Assembly: GCA_954871525.1 (NCBI GenBank)
Contig: OX940870.1
Coordinates: 30,680,555 to 30,744,554, forward strand
Origin: Parietaria judaica
Taxonomy: Eukaryota > Streptophyta > Magnoliopsida > Rosales > Urticaceae
DNA: 64,000 nt
Reading direction: 5' to 3'
Under the pieces are notes generated by a model. The model was not told the origin of the DNA, ran no database searches, and saw only the letters and a program-made list of their open reading frames with translations. The position numbers and the translations under genes were made by a program. Within the stretch, counting starts at the first letter, position 1. The number at the start of each line of letters is the position of its first letter. This document shows positions 35,042 through 47,133 of the stretch, piece by piece.

Positions 35042-35451
35042 ACTTGAAAGTAATCCACATTTTGTTTAAAAAAAAAATTATGAGCATTTTATGGGCTTCA
35101 GAAGGCATATAAAGTCACAGAAGGCCCTGCGTGAATATTGGATTGGATACATAGGTTGGGCTTTTGGAAACGGATTTGGATGGTCCAACATTTGAGCAAA
35201 AGAGACTCGTCTAGGTTCAAAAATGGTCAGATGAAAATTTGCGGTTTAAGTTCTTAAACTCGGTTGTATTTTAAACTCAATAATTTGTTAAAGTTTTTAA
35301 ACTAACTTTTCGGTTGAAGTCCTCAAACTCGTTTGGTTCTTACAAATAAGTTTTTGAAAGTATATTTTGACCGCTAAAGTTCTCAAACTCATTAATTTCT
35401 TATAAATATGTCTCCAACTATTAGTGTTGACTATTAAGTATCACGTGACAT

Positions 35452-35691
35452 TAGAGCTGAAACTCGCGTCTTCGCGAGCCGTCGCGACTCAGTCGCCGGA
35501 AGTCGTTATTGCAGCCGTCGCAATGCGTTGCGACCTTCACGTCGCGATGGCAGAGAGAGAGAGAACGTGAGACAGCGAGAAAGAGAGGGAATGAATCGCG
35601 ACCATAAAGCTCATCGCTTTTGATCGCGATTTTCTCCGCCGAATCGCGAAACGTCACGACGCTCCAGTAGACGTCGCGAGTTTCAGCTCTA
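35452..35691. mobile_element. 240-bp MITE with TAGAGCTGAAACTCGCG ends
   Basis: The left end TAGAGCTGAAACTCGCG is exactly mirrored at the right end (CGCGAGTTTCAGCTCTA). If the outer TA is the target duplication, this fits Tc1/mariner (Stowaway-like) insertion. The interior is unusually rich in TCGCGA words and is GC-richer than its flanks. It sits inside older AT-rich repeat sequence. Confidence 0.75.
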
Positions 35692-37010
35692 CTTGACATG
35701 TCACATGACCGCTCACTCAACTGCTAAATGGTATCTTCAAGTGATATTCTTCTAACTTTTATTTGTGAATAAATTTTCAATTTTCGTTATAAATTTATTG
35801 TTAATATTTAAAAAGCTTTAACAGTATAAATATTTAATTGTTATATATAAAAAGAATTATTTTTTATTTCAATCTTCACTAATTAATAATAGATAATAAA
35901 TATAGCAAATACTAATAGCAATAGGATCAGAGTGCAATAAATGTGATGAATATTGAATCCTATGCTCACATTTCCATTTTTGACACCCCAAGAGAAGAGG
36001 ATCAGAGTGTCATAAATAGGATTAGCGAAGGGCAAATACGTAAATGTGAAGAAAAGCAGCCACGAATGAATTATGAAATGAAGCCCGCTTTTGCGCGGTC
36101 CTTGTTGTGTCTGACTCTGGTCTATTTGAAATTAAATTATTATTTAATAATAAATAAAAAAGGGTTTTTGCTCTGACAATATTCCCTGCAATGTACGACA
36201 ACACTGTGTCTCTCATCACTCATGTTGTAATGGGTGGGCTAATGGCAATGCAAGCCAAATAGTTTTCTTCACTAAATCACTAATATTATTCCATTTTCTT
36301 TTTGGCGATCATAAAGCTGAAAACTTTAATCAGATACTCTAATTTAGAGCGATTTTTTCGATCAGATTACTGAAACTTCAAACCCCAAGTTAGTTACTAA
36401 TCTGGGCTAAAATATAATCAAGTGAGATAGTCAAAATCACATTCATAAACAACCATTATTTCTTTTTGTTGTTTTGTGTTTAGAAAAGGTGTCTGGAAAT
36501 GAGTTTTTATTGGGAAAGCCGTGGAGAGAGAGAAACTGGTTTGTGGGTAATCACATTTATGGCGTTTTCGTTGTTCCCTAACTGTTCAGAGTCTCTCTCT
36601 CTGAATCTCTTTTAGGGTTTATCACTCTCTCTCTCTCTCGCGCTCTTTGTTTGTTTGTATCTTCCTCAAGATTCACTCACATTGCTTTCTCTGCTGATCA
36701 CTCACCTGCTTTCTGGGTTGACCATTTGTGCTTTCATCACTGCTAAAGAAGCATAAACCACCGGACTCTCAAGCATTGCGGAAAAAGTTCCAATCTTTCG
36801 ATGATCACTGGGCTTCCTTCCTTGATTCACTTGAGAATCTTCATGCATTGCTGAAACGTGCTCTGGGTTCGTTCGATTCTTCAGTTTCTCGAGCTCATTC
36901 GAGCTTCACTTTCTTCGGGAGTCACTAACAAGCTGTGTGAGAGCACCGGCAGATCTCACAGTTCTCCCCAGTGCGATCTGGGCCAAAAAGGTTAGTCCTT
37001 TTACCCAGCC
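35692..37010. other. Spacer and promoter/leader of the DUF1666 gene
   Basis: AT-rich to 36500, then C/T-rich with a (TC)n run at 36624-36639 typical of plant leaders. A 66-codon open stretch at 36728-36928 lacks an ATG (see findings). Confidence 0.5.
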
Positions 37011-39927
37011 ATGGATTTCTTCAAGGTGAAGAAATTCAGGAAGCCCCGAAAGCCGGCCTCGGAGAACGAATCGGAGGAGGACAAGAGGGGGGGCGTCGCC
37101 GTCGCCGTCGCCGGGAAGAAGGAAGAGAGCGATCCGGCGGCGGACGGCGAGGAGGAAGACGACGACGATTTCATCACCAACGAGGTCAAGAGGAGGCTGA
37201 AGGAGCTGCGGAGGAACAGCTTCATGGTTCTGATCCCCGAAGAGGAGTCTTGCGCCGAGGAAGACGACGGAGAAGAAGAGGAGGAGGACGAGGAAGAGGG
37301 TGGCGGTGAGGGGAGTCCGGCGAGGGAGTGGCGGGACGTGGAGGCGGCGGCGCGTCGTTGGTGGGGCGGATTCGACGCGCTCTACGACAAGTACTGCGAG
37401 AGGATGCTGTTCTTCGATCGCATGAGCGCCCAGCAGCTCGGCGAATCTGGTAATTTTCGAATTCATATTGAGTAGATTGTTCATGTTCAATGTCTGGATT
37501 GGAATCTAGAAATGATCATCCGTAGATTCTGGCGAGATTCCTCGTACGCTTGACTTGTTGTTTGTGGTGGTTAGGAATTGTCTTAAGCTTTCTCTAATAT
37601 AATATTACTTTATGGTAGAGGTGTTTTCTTCATTGATTTCCTATTTTGGGACCAGTTTGAGGTGGCAATTGAAGGCAACAGAACCTGTAGTTGTAGGTCT
37701 CTCTGATTTTCAAATGTTTGTTAACATCGGTGTCGAAGAGCCCGAGGTAAACCCTGGAAAACCCACGGGTAGTCCGTTTTTTTGGGGGCTACCGCGCAAG
37801 AAACGACCCAACCCAATCCTGAAGGAAGACCGAGAACCTTCCGAACCCAATCCTTTAGCTTTAAAGAGTCATGACCCGGTCCAAAATCCCTCGGAAATCC
37901 TATTTCGAGATTTTATTGACAAAAAGCCATGTATTCTTCAAGTTTCTTTTTTTCAACATAAAGTTCTACTTTATTATGTTTTTCTAGTTTGTAATTGTAT
38001 CACACAAAGAGAGAGGGGAGTTATTTTACCTTGATTTTAGTTTTTTTTTTTGTAATGAACTGTTTCATCTCTTTGGTCTTTTAGCAACTCATTTTGATAT
38101 ATTTGTAATTGATAAATAACTAATATACTTCTAAAAATAATGAAGAGTCTATAGAAATCATATTAAGATTTCGTCCTAAATCCTCAAATATGATAACGAA
38201 AGTGGCGAAACAAAATTAAAAATGATGATTAGAGTAATAGTGGTTTGCTTCCAGTGTGGGAGGTGCGTCCATTTGCCAGTTGCAAATCTGATTCACTGTA
38301 ATCTCAAGTCAATCGAAAGCTCGGTTACTCTCTTGCATCACACAGAATGACAACTATAGGTTTATGCTAGTGCTACACCATAAAATATGTGAAATACCTA
38401 AACTTCTGTAAGTTTGACTGCTTTGTGTCGTGTCACCATTGCGATTCCGGTGAATTAAGCATCGCAACTTGACAAATTCCGCATTTTAATTAATTAGGAT
38501 TTCGTTACCCTCCTCCAATCACCATCATCTAGAGATGATACACGGAATATTTCCTTATCAATAACCACTTTGATCATTTCAAACATTGATTTGAGGATAA
38601 TTCATAATTTGTTCGAATTTTGCATTCCCAGGCTGCCAAACACCCACAACGCCATCACCGAGGTCTGCATCGAAGAAGCTCGCATCTCCTCTCCGTTGCC
38701 TTTCTCTGAAGAAGTTCGAAGAACCCGAGGATGAAACCGAGCATCTTCAGCAATCACATGGTGACCCTTTTCAGGGTTTTGAGACGGCTTATGTGGCTCA
38801 GCTCTGCTTGACTTGGGAGGCACTTCACTGTCAATACACCCAGTTGACCCAGAAGATCTTCAGTCAACCTGAAAACCGCACTTGCTACAACCACAGTGCT
38901 CAGCTGCTTCAACAGTTTCAGGTTTTACTACAAAGATATATCGAGAACGAGCCTTTTGAGCAGGGTTCACGAGCAGAAATCTATGCTCGGGCAAGGAAAT
39001 TTTTGCCAAAATTGCTGCAAGTTCCTAACATTAAAGGTAAATACTTTACAATAAATGTGATTTGAATCATTAACTTCTTTGGTTTTTACCTTTGTGTTAT
39101 CCAAACCTAATTTGTTTGATGAAATCTCAGCTTCGGATCAGAAAGACGTCGAAGGAGAAGATTCATCGCTAATAGTTATGGCACCCGATCTCATCAAAAT
39201 TATGGAGTCATCAATACTTACATTCCATCTTTTCTTGAAGATGGATAAGAAAAAGTCTAGTGGTGCTCGTAACCGATCAGGAAATCATGCTGCAATCCCA
39301 CTTCATCAGATTCAATCTTCTCTTGAAAAGGTACGGGTCTTGCTGTCAGAAAGCTTTCATGATCTTCAAATTTTTGTAGGCAGTTCGTCAAGGATCTTGG
39401 CGAATTGTTTGCGCCGATCAATGAAGTCATAAAAAATAAAAAAAATAAAAAACTGTTGGTGCATATCATATAGTAGTGTACTCATATGACAATTTTGCCC
39501 CTCGAAACTAGTCACGCCGTTTGAACTTACAATTTCAAGGTAGAACTGAATGAAAACAATGTTCAAGATAAATTCATTGACACCATGACAAGTTCAAAGG
39601 CACAGCTCATACTCTGCCACGTCTAGATGTAACGTTCGAATATTGCATTGTATATAACCTCTTCATTTGGAGCTGCAGAAAGTGACGAAACTGAAGGAGC
39701 TGCGTAAGAAGAGGAGAGGAGGTTTAAAGAAGACGCCTTGGCCGACGATGCAAGAAGATGTTCAGCTCTTGTTCGGCCTCATCGACGCCAAAGTCTTGTC
39801 CCGAGTCCTGAGAATGGCTGCAATCTCCAACGAACAGCTCTTTTGGTGCGAGGAGAAGATGAAGAAGCTCGACCTCATCGACGGGAAGCTGCGAAGGGAC
39901 CCTACTCCCATCCTTTTCCCGTGTTAA
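37011..39927 (+). CDS. DUF1666 family protein
   Basis: Function unknown; plant-specific family (PF07891). Some databases call it ribosomal protein L34Ae, which I would not rely on. Four exons join in phase: 37011-37449, 38632-39036, 39131-39330, 39679-39927, giving 430 residues. The N-terminal third is highly charged, with long Glu/Asp runs around residues 45-105 (EEEEEDEEEGGGEG) and basic KKFRKPRKP near the start. It then carries the family core: DVEAAARRWWGGFDALYDKY, YVAQLCLTWEALHCQY, APDLIKIMESSILTFHLFLK and TPWPTMQEDVQLLFGLIDAK. The ending DPTPILFPC is also typical. No targeting or membrane segment. The 1.2-kb first intron contains repeat sequence. Its order relative to the Pumilio gene recalls Arabidopsis At3g20260/At3g20250. 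Confidence 0.9.
38236..38342 (+). repeat. Dispersed repeat in DUF1666 intron 1, related to 61275-61390
   Basis: The words GTGTGGGAGGTGCGTCCA and GTTGCAAATCTGA here resemble GTGTGAGAGGTACGTCCA and GTTTGCAAGTCTAAA in the fibrillin gene intron 2 near 61290. The shared spacing suggests two old copies of one dispersed repeat. Its class is unknown. Confidence 0.4.
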
Positions 39928-40584
39928 TAATCAGCGCGTTTATAACAACACTAAGCTCGACCTCTTCGCATGGTGGTTTTGTCAATACTTTTGTTGTACC
40001 AATGCCCATGAGATTATCACCTTAGTGTCACTGAATAGATCGGTCATTATTCATTAATGTTCTTGTTTGGCGAGACTGCTTTTCTTTATAGGTAATTATT
40101 AATTATGAATGTATTTTTATCAACTTTTGCCACTTTTATGCATTTCTTACTGGTTTTTTATTTATTTTAAGAATGCGTTCATTACTATTTAATCCTTGAT
40201 TAATCTTGAACAGTTGGAACTAGAATATGTGACTTCATGGAAAATTAGCTCCAATGGAAATTTTCAAGAGAATGTGCTCAAGTCATGTAAATACTAAATA
40301 CCACCTTCCGTGGTAAAAGTTATCATATTCTCAAAATACACAATTTAAAGCCAGTTGTAAAAGTTCTTAGATAAAACTATCTTCCGTAAATACTCAATTT
40401 TATCTTTACATTAATGATGAAAACTGTGCTCAAGTTCTACTCAATTGAGCTTGTACAGACCCTTTTTTTTTTTTTTCCCCTTCAGTGACAAGTATTGAAG
40501 TATACTTGAGCTATGTACTAACATTTGTTGGTATATGAGTGAGAGAGAGAGAGAGGGGTATAGTTGAGCTATGTATTAACATTT
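39928..40584. other. Spacer after the DUF1666 gene
   Basis: 3' region of DUF1666, then AT-rich sequence with a GA run at 40539-40555. No gene seen. Confidence 0.5.
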
Positions 40585-40786
40585 GTTAGTAAAAAGCTTC
40601 GGTCGGGTGGTGAGGCTCCAAATCCCCACATGCGAGAGCAATCGTTCGAATCCCTCCATCGCCATTAATTTTAGAAAAATAAATTTTGACAAGATGTGCT
40701 TGGTTTAGTGGTAACAAGTACATCACTTAAGACATTAGAGGTCTGGAGTTCGAGTTACCATGAGGTAAGAGTGAAATCCAAAGATC

Positions 40787-40790
<4 letters not shown>
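40585..40790 (+). mobile_element. Two tRNA-like SINE fragments
   Basis: Two pol III-like box pairs occur in a row: GGTGGTGAGGCTCC with GTTCGAATCCC (40644-40654), and TGGTTTAGTGGTAAC (40701) with GAGTTCGAGTTACC (40746-40759). Spacing suits internal A and B boxes of tRNA-derived SINEs. They are short and diverged, and a (TA)n run follows at 40791-40822. Confidence 0.4.

Positions 40791-40822
<32 letters not shown>
40791..40822. repeat. (TA)n microsatellite
   Basis: Thirty-two bases of uninterrupted TA. Similar runs occur at 11152-11172, 13518-13542 and 53324-53345. Confidence 0.95.
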
Positions 40823-40825
<3 letters not shown>

Positions 40826-40849
40826 AAGAAAAAAAGAGAGAGGTGGAGG

Positions 40850-41952
40850 GTCCCACCGGCCCATAGTGTCACACGGTTAAATAAGCCCACCCGCAAAACA
40901 CTCGTGCGGCACTCAGTACGTTAACCGAGTCAGCCATTCACACGTTTGTCGCCATCGTGCTTTCACCCTGCCTTGGGTTCATTAGGGGAGAGGCTCCAGC
41001 CCTCGACCATCAACTACGCACTGGATTGCAAGGTTGGCAATTCCTCACAGCTCGCCGTAGTCGCCTAGCCCTTCGTTACCGGAGCCCTACCCGACTATCC
41101 TACACTTCAGCATTTACCCCGAATGACCCAACGATGGTTCCCCGACAAGACTCGTCTCACCCCAGTCCTACCCTGATTATGGGTGTGTGACACATAGCGT
41201 ATATGAACGTGATGCATAATAATTAACGATCTGGTTTTTATTGGAATACATGATTTTTAACCTTTATTTTTACCAAGATAAAATTAGATTAGGAATATGT
41301 CGTGGACTTGGGATACTTCAACTTGAATTTTCCCTAAACTCATTAATGAGCCGTAATTAAGCTCACTAAGATAAGGAATAATTAAACTAACTAGTAAACA
41401 ATAGATAAACTAAGAAGTAAATAATAATTGAATTAATAATGAGCAAGAACTAAATTAACTTGCCAATAATTAAACTAATGTAGAAATTTTGAAGCTAAGA
41501 GAACTATAGACTAGATTAAACATTGAGTTTTAAGATTTTGAGATGAAGAAAAGATGAGAAAGAATGAGAGATTTGAGAAAAATTGTGGTGTCGAATAAAG
41601 TATTTATATGGCTGATAGGGAAGAATTTTTTGAGCTTCGTTTAATTGAGAGCGAGATTTTAATGTAAATTTTATGAATACATATTATAAGCAGCTAAATT
41701 CGATCCATTTCATAACACGACCGTTAATTGGAAACCAAATGAATCCCAAAACACTTGGATCTAGAAGTTTTGAGATTTAATTATTTTTCTGAATTCAAAA
41801 TGAGTCTGAAATTCGAACTCTTAGTTCCACAAAGTTAGTTTTAGCTGAGTTTTGAGCTTATAATGAAATTATATTTTTTAAGGATATCAACGACAATAAT
41901 ACTTTTTTTTTTTAATGGAGAGTATATTGGCAAAGTTCTTTCAAAGATTAAA
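40850..41952. other. GC-richer unidentified block, then AT-rich spacer
   Basis: 40850-41190 is GC-richer, with an open plus frame at 40957-41190 and an abrupt change afterwards. It looks like part of a retroelement rather than a host gene, but no domain is recognisable. The rest is AT-rich with nothing supported. Confidence 0.35.
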
Positions 41953-42404
41953 GGGTTAAATGACGGCGAAAATATTCAAAATTTAGTCGAAGAACCTCTC
42001 GTGTACCTAAAATCTGGCAGAAGTATCTAAAATTACATTTGGGGCGTTTACCACAACATTCTCGTAACGCGGTTAATTTATCCGTTAACTATGGCCATGT
42101 GGACACACATGGGTTGCTGACATACTAATTTTTTTTTTACACTTGGACGAGCCCACATCAGTCTCGTTTATGACAAAACAACGAATTAAACCCCTCATGG
42201 GGCTCGTCCATGTGGCAAAAAATTGTCATGTCACCAACCCACGTTTTTTCACGTGGACAGAGTTAACGGCAAGTTAGTTGCGTAACGAAAATGAAGTGGT
42301 CAACATCCCAAATGTGACTTTAGATACTTTTGCCACCACTTTTAAATTTTAGGTAGAGAAGGTGTTCCTTGACCAAACTTTGGTATTTTCACCGTCATTA
42401 ACCC
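41953..42404. mobile_element. MULE-type foldback MITE with perfect 10-bp target duplication
   Basis: The left end GGGTTAAATGACGGCGAAAATA mirrors the right end, whose complement starts GGGTTAATGACGGTGAAAATA. AAAGATTAAA is found on both sides (41943-41952 and 42405-42414). Arms of about 190 bases pair imperfectly, including GTTGCTGACAT/ATGTCACCAAC. A 9-10 bp duplication with long inverted repeats indicates a Mutator-derived element. A second, damaged copy is at 16832-17639. Confidence 0.85.
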
Positions 42405-43250
42405 AAAGATTAAATAGCAAATCTTTTCAAAATTTAAAGGGCATATTCTCATCTTCTGAAATGATTAAATTTCTAATCTTCTAAAACTTAAAAGGACATA
42501 TTCCAAAAAATAAAATAAAAAATTTAAGGATAAAAAATTCAATCTTAATACTCAATGAATACTCAAGGATACATAGTAAGAAGGTATATATGAAGTTATG
42601 AACTATGAAGTGTCACAATGTAATTAGAGGTGGATTTTGTAAGGGTCTTGATTCAAATCCGTAATTTTTAATAAATAAATATATATAGTTTTATCAATTT
42701 AACATCGTAACCACACAAAGTTTATACTCTGATGTAGTGGTTATTTACGAACAATTTCTCATTAAATAGTGTTAACTCTCTCTCTCTCTTAAAAGACCAA
42801 GGTTCAATTCCATCAATTTTATTTTTTTAATATTTATGATCTCCATTATCACTCATTTTTTAATATAAAAATTCTTTTACCGTACATTAATTTATAATTT
42901 TTTAATAATGTTATCACTAAATATTTTATCGATTATTAAAAATTAATTAGAAAAAAATACTTATCTTATCATTTTAGATTTTAAGGATTCCGGTTTAATT
43001 TTTTCGCCCCTCTTAGCACAATTCTGGCTCTGCCTATATATAGATGATAAAATATTTAATAATAACCAATGAAAAAAAGAAGAAGCTCATAATATTGCTT
43101 CTTTTTATTGTTATCGATATAGAATAAGCAAATATGCATGAGTTTTTGGCAAGCATACCAAAATGAGACTCGGCTACACCAACTCTAGTTTGTGTGAACT
43201 TCCTACAACTCGAGTTTTGAGCGTTGGATTTTTGCGCCTGTCATTGTTAG
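42405..43250. other. AT-rich spacer, no gene seen
   Basis: Contains a short (TC)n run near 42778 and a CGCCCCTCTTAGCACA string at 43005 that may be the end of another hAT-like remnant. No gene. Confidence 0.5.
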
Positions 43251-43923
43251 CAGGGGCGAAGCCAGAAAACTTCAGGAGTGGGGACGAAAAATAACATAAC
43301 GTAATTTCTAAAAATAAGATGAAATATTAAAATGCGTAATATAATAACATATATTGCATTACAATTGTCATTTATAAATTTTTATCGATACATAAAATAT
43401 ATTTTTCATGGATTCTTATACTTAATTCTTAATTTTTTATGAAATATAATTTTAAAAAGATTGTCGAATATTCAGTCACTGTATGATAAATTAATATTTG
43501 AATAACATGAATATGGGATAGTTTAATGATGTATGTGTTAAAATAATTGTTAATAACAGACTTAAGTAAAATGTGTGTGAATTATTAAATATATGTATTA
43601 GTTGTGACGGATAATATTATTTTTAACATTTTAGTAATCTATATAGATTTGCCATTGAAATAAAAATAATAATGAAGAAGCAAAAAAATGCATATTTATG
43701 TCTATGGTGGGAATTGAATCTTGGACCTCTCATCAAAAAGTAAAGTTAAGTTAAGTTGTACATCTTTTTTCACTACACCACAATGTAAGATTAACAATTT
43801 AATGAGTAATTTTTTAATATTAATGATCGTATAAATATTTTAAAATATTAAAAAATTTAATTCGGAATCTCGGATTGAGTGAGGGCGGCTGATCCCGCTC
43901 GGCCCAATGTAAACTCGCCGCTG
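43251..43923. mobile_element. hAT non-autonomous element with perfect 8-bp duplication
   Basis: ATTGTTAG occurs immediately on both sides (43243-43250 and 43924-43931). The ends are CAGGGGCGAAG on the left and, complemented on the right, CAGCGGCGAGTT. This fits the hAT pattern CAGNGGCG with an 8-bp duplication. Interior 650 bases are AT-rich and non-coding, so transposase must come from elsewhere. Confidence 0.88.
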
Positions 43924-43931
43924 ATTGTTAG

Positions 43932-46900
43932 TGTTTGTGTGTGAGACTAATGAGTAATGATAGAGATTAGAGACATAGAATATGGGATGAAAAACCCATA
44001 AAAACATAAATAAATAACTAATATGTTTAACATTTCTTGACTAATTTTAAGTTGATCCAGAAATACCCCGGTTCAGGCAAAAAAAAATGAGTATCTAATC
44101 TTGCAAAAAATAAAAGTTCGCGAATACGGCCCCCTATTTTTATTTTATTTTTTTGGCTATTAACCTTTCAAAAGAAAGCTTGAGAATATATCGCTAAATT
44201 TTATCAGATTAGGTATTATGGATTTATTTTGTAACTTGATTATGTTGAATTACTGGCAGCATAAAAACTGAATGTTTTCATTTTTATGGTGGTATATTAA
44301 AATCTCATTTTTTTTTACATTCAAAACTCCCTATATTCACTATTTTTTTTCATTTCATTATTTAGCTTTTCTCTAGAATCACATTTAATTTTTTAATCAA
44401 TTTAACAGAATTTTAAATAGACCTTTAAACCTTGAAAAGTTTTTTTATTTAGATAAGAACACATCTAAAAAGTGGATGAAATTTCAAAATAAAATAAAAA
44501 TAAAAATATGGGACCATGATCCTAAAACGTTAAGTATTTAATAGCCCTCGGTAACATTAAATCACACTAGTAAATTCTGGTCGGTCCCTAGAGAGTTAGG
44601 TAGGTTTCTTTCAACACTATGACGCTAGTAATGTATATACACTACACACAAATTCTCTACGGCATTGCAATGTATGGCTAATAACTAATACGGAATTTGA
44701 TTCATTCTTTACGGGGGAAAATGAGAAAGATTTTCGCATTTCAATTCAATTCCAAAGAAGTTTAGAGCTAGTTCGTCGAATGCAATTAGATTCCAAACGC
44801 GTCTCCAAGACTGAGACTAAAAGGCACAATGGTATTGCTGCTATAGAGAACGGGTCATTCCTCTTGACTCGAGTATTCGATTTGAGCGTACAACAAAGCA
44901 AAGCGGATCTCTCCACACTTAGTTAGGTCTTAACACGCTCCACCCATTTTGTTGTCAATTTTCGAACCTTAAAAACAGTGTTTGAGCATGGTTTAGATAC
45001 TTAAAAAAAAATTGTACATTATTTTTTTTTCTTTCTGATTTTTTTTTTTATTATTGTTGTTGTTTCACTTTAGAATTTCTTTGACCGAGCTATTTAAATA
45101 TCATATTGCGGATTAATATATATGGTTTGCTTAATTCGAACCTTGAGTTTTCTTTTCACTTTGCGCTTTCGGGAGAATTTTAAATTAATACCGTAAATTA
45201 AAATTCGTGCGTTAATCAATGAGTTGTTGAAGACTTGATGTCGTAAATCATGGATCGAAAGATCAGGAATTAAACGCGAAGATCCCATCATTTATCAAGC
45301 TACAATCTTTGATTTATTTGTTTCCATTTACTCGTTTATTTCCTTTCCGTCATTAGTATATTTTTTTATGATTTATTTTCATTTGTCTTGATTCTCATTT
45401 TTATTTCGAGAAACAAAAGACTCTTTATATTGTTTGTCTTTCTTTGTAATTCCCTATTGTTAAATGAAATGAAAAATTGGAACCTTAGTGTGGTATGCCC
45501 TTTTTGATTGATAAACCTTGTTCCATGTGAACGACATATTATACTATTTATTGGCATTAATTTTGGCCTCTTAATAAGCTCTAATTACAAGAAATAATAA
45601 ACCATAACGTGTGGTCACGGTGGTTTTGTACGGCCTTAGTCGTGCAAAATTGTTTCGGCTCTGCGGAGGCATCCTCTCGTGAGTGAGTTCCTTATGCCGA
45701 CCTTTGAGCCTCAAACGAACTTTCCATCCGCTCCTCGTCTTAGTCTTTGTTTTGTCGAATAGAGCAGGATCGATTGTGTTCTATCGGAGGAGATATTGGT
45801 TTCCTAATCCGGCTAGGTTTTTCTCGACTGGGTCTGGCTCGGCTGAGAATTCAGCCGTCAATATATTTCCATACGAGTGCTTTTCTCTAGTATACCACTT
45901 TTTTGCCGCATGGCTCTTCGCTCAAAGTTTGTGCATTGACCTTCCGGGCCCTAAACCAAAATCGATCCAACACATACATGTGGAAGAGGTCACGAGTTCA
46001 AACCCCCATTGGACACAAATGCATGTCCTCTTTATATTATGTAAAATTAGTCAGTAATGCCACATGTTCTTAAACTGAATATATCTAGTAACACTCTTGT
46101 CAATAATGTCACCCCATTGAAAAATTGTCAATAATGTCACCCCCATTGAAAAAATAACTGAATAATTAGCAAGAATATTTCCTTATAAGGTTTGCGCATT
46201 TTGCTAGTTGACTTTTGTTTTACCAGCAATGCTCTCTCTACATCTAAAAGTAATGCATTTTTCATTTTCTGTATTGTTACCTTATGATACGTAAGGGTCA
46301 ATATGCTATTTTTTTAAGAACTCTCTATATTTTTGCCGAAAACTAACATTCACGAACAAATTGCATCGACATGCAAATTAAGGCATCCAATTCCTCTAAA
46401 TATGAAAATGAGTTAGGTAAATGAATGTTGCTACATCATTTACATAGCCGCAATACAGGAACACGTATTCCTGCATTTACGTAGTTTTACTATATTACGT
46501 ATTCAAGCCGCAATGTTATTTTATTATTATCTATAATAATATGTATAGTAATTTCAAAAGGAAATGATACGGAATATATATGTATCTAGCTAATATAGAA
46601 TTAGAAGCAACACTCGTTAAATTCTCTGTTTACACAACCAAAAGGACTCTCTCAATAAAGAGATTCTCTCCCTAAAAGCTTCGCTTTGTCGTTTAGCTCT
46701 CATACTTGGTGGCTTCGAACGCTCAGACTGTTTATTCTTTGGTGAGATTCTCTTCTTCTTGTCGTTCACTCATGAGCTGTAATAGTTTGTAAATCTTTCT
46801 CTGTTGTGTCTCGTCTTTCATTTGAAAGTGTTTTGTGAATGTATATCTGTTTACGTTGAATTATGGTGTATATAACTATTAGTGTAAGGTCTACAAGAAG

Positions 46901-47133
46901 CATTGTGAGAATTAACGGTTATTTTCGATTAGTAGTAGGAGAGTTGCTCGGTCTATCTCTCGAGTTGAGACTACGAATTCATTGAGAGACTATATCGTAG
47001 CTTCACGGCTTGGATTCTTTTCGTGTTTAGTTTTGACAAGAAGAGGCGGCTTATCTTATGAATTCAATAAATGCGATGTTGACAAGAACCGTATTTTTAG
47101 TTTTAATCTTCTTCTGCTAATCAATGAACTCAG
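43932..47133. other. Repeat-rich spacer before the Pumilio gene
   Basis: AT-rich with scattered repeat debris. The open frame at 45683-46057 has retroelement-like composition and no domain. From about 46600 the sequence becomes C/T-rich and leader-like. TAATCAATGAACTCAG at 47118-47133 ends in AG directly before the Pumilio ATG, so an intron may end there. Confidence 0.45.

Noticed and set aside
45683..46057. 124-codon plus-strand frame
   Set aside because: No recognisable domain, no introns or neighbours, repeat-like surroundings.
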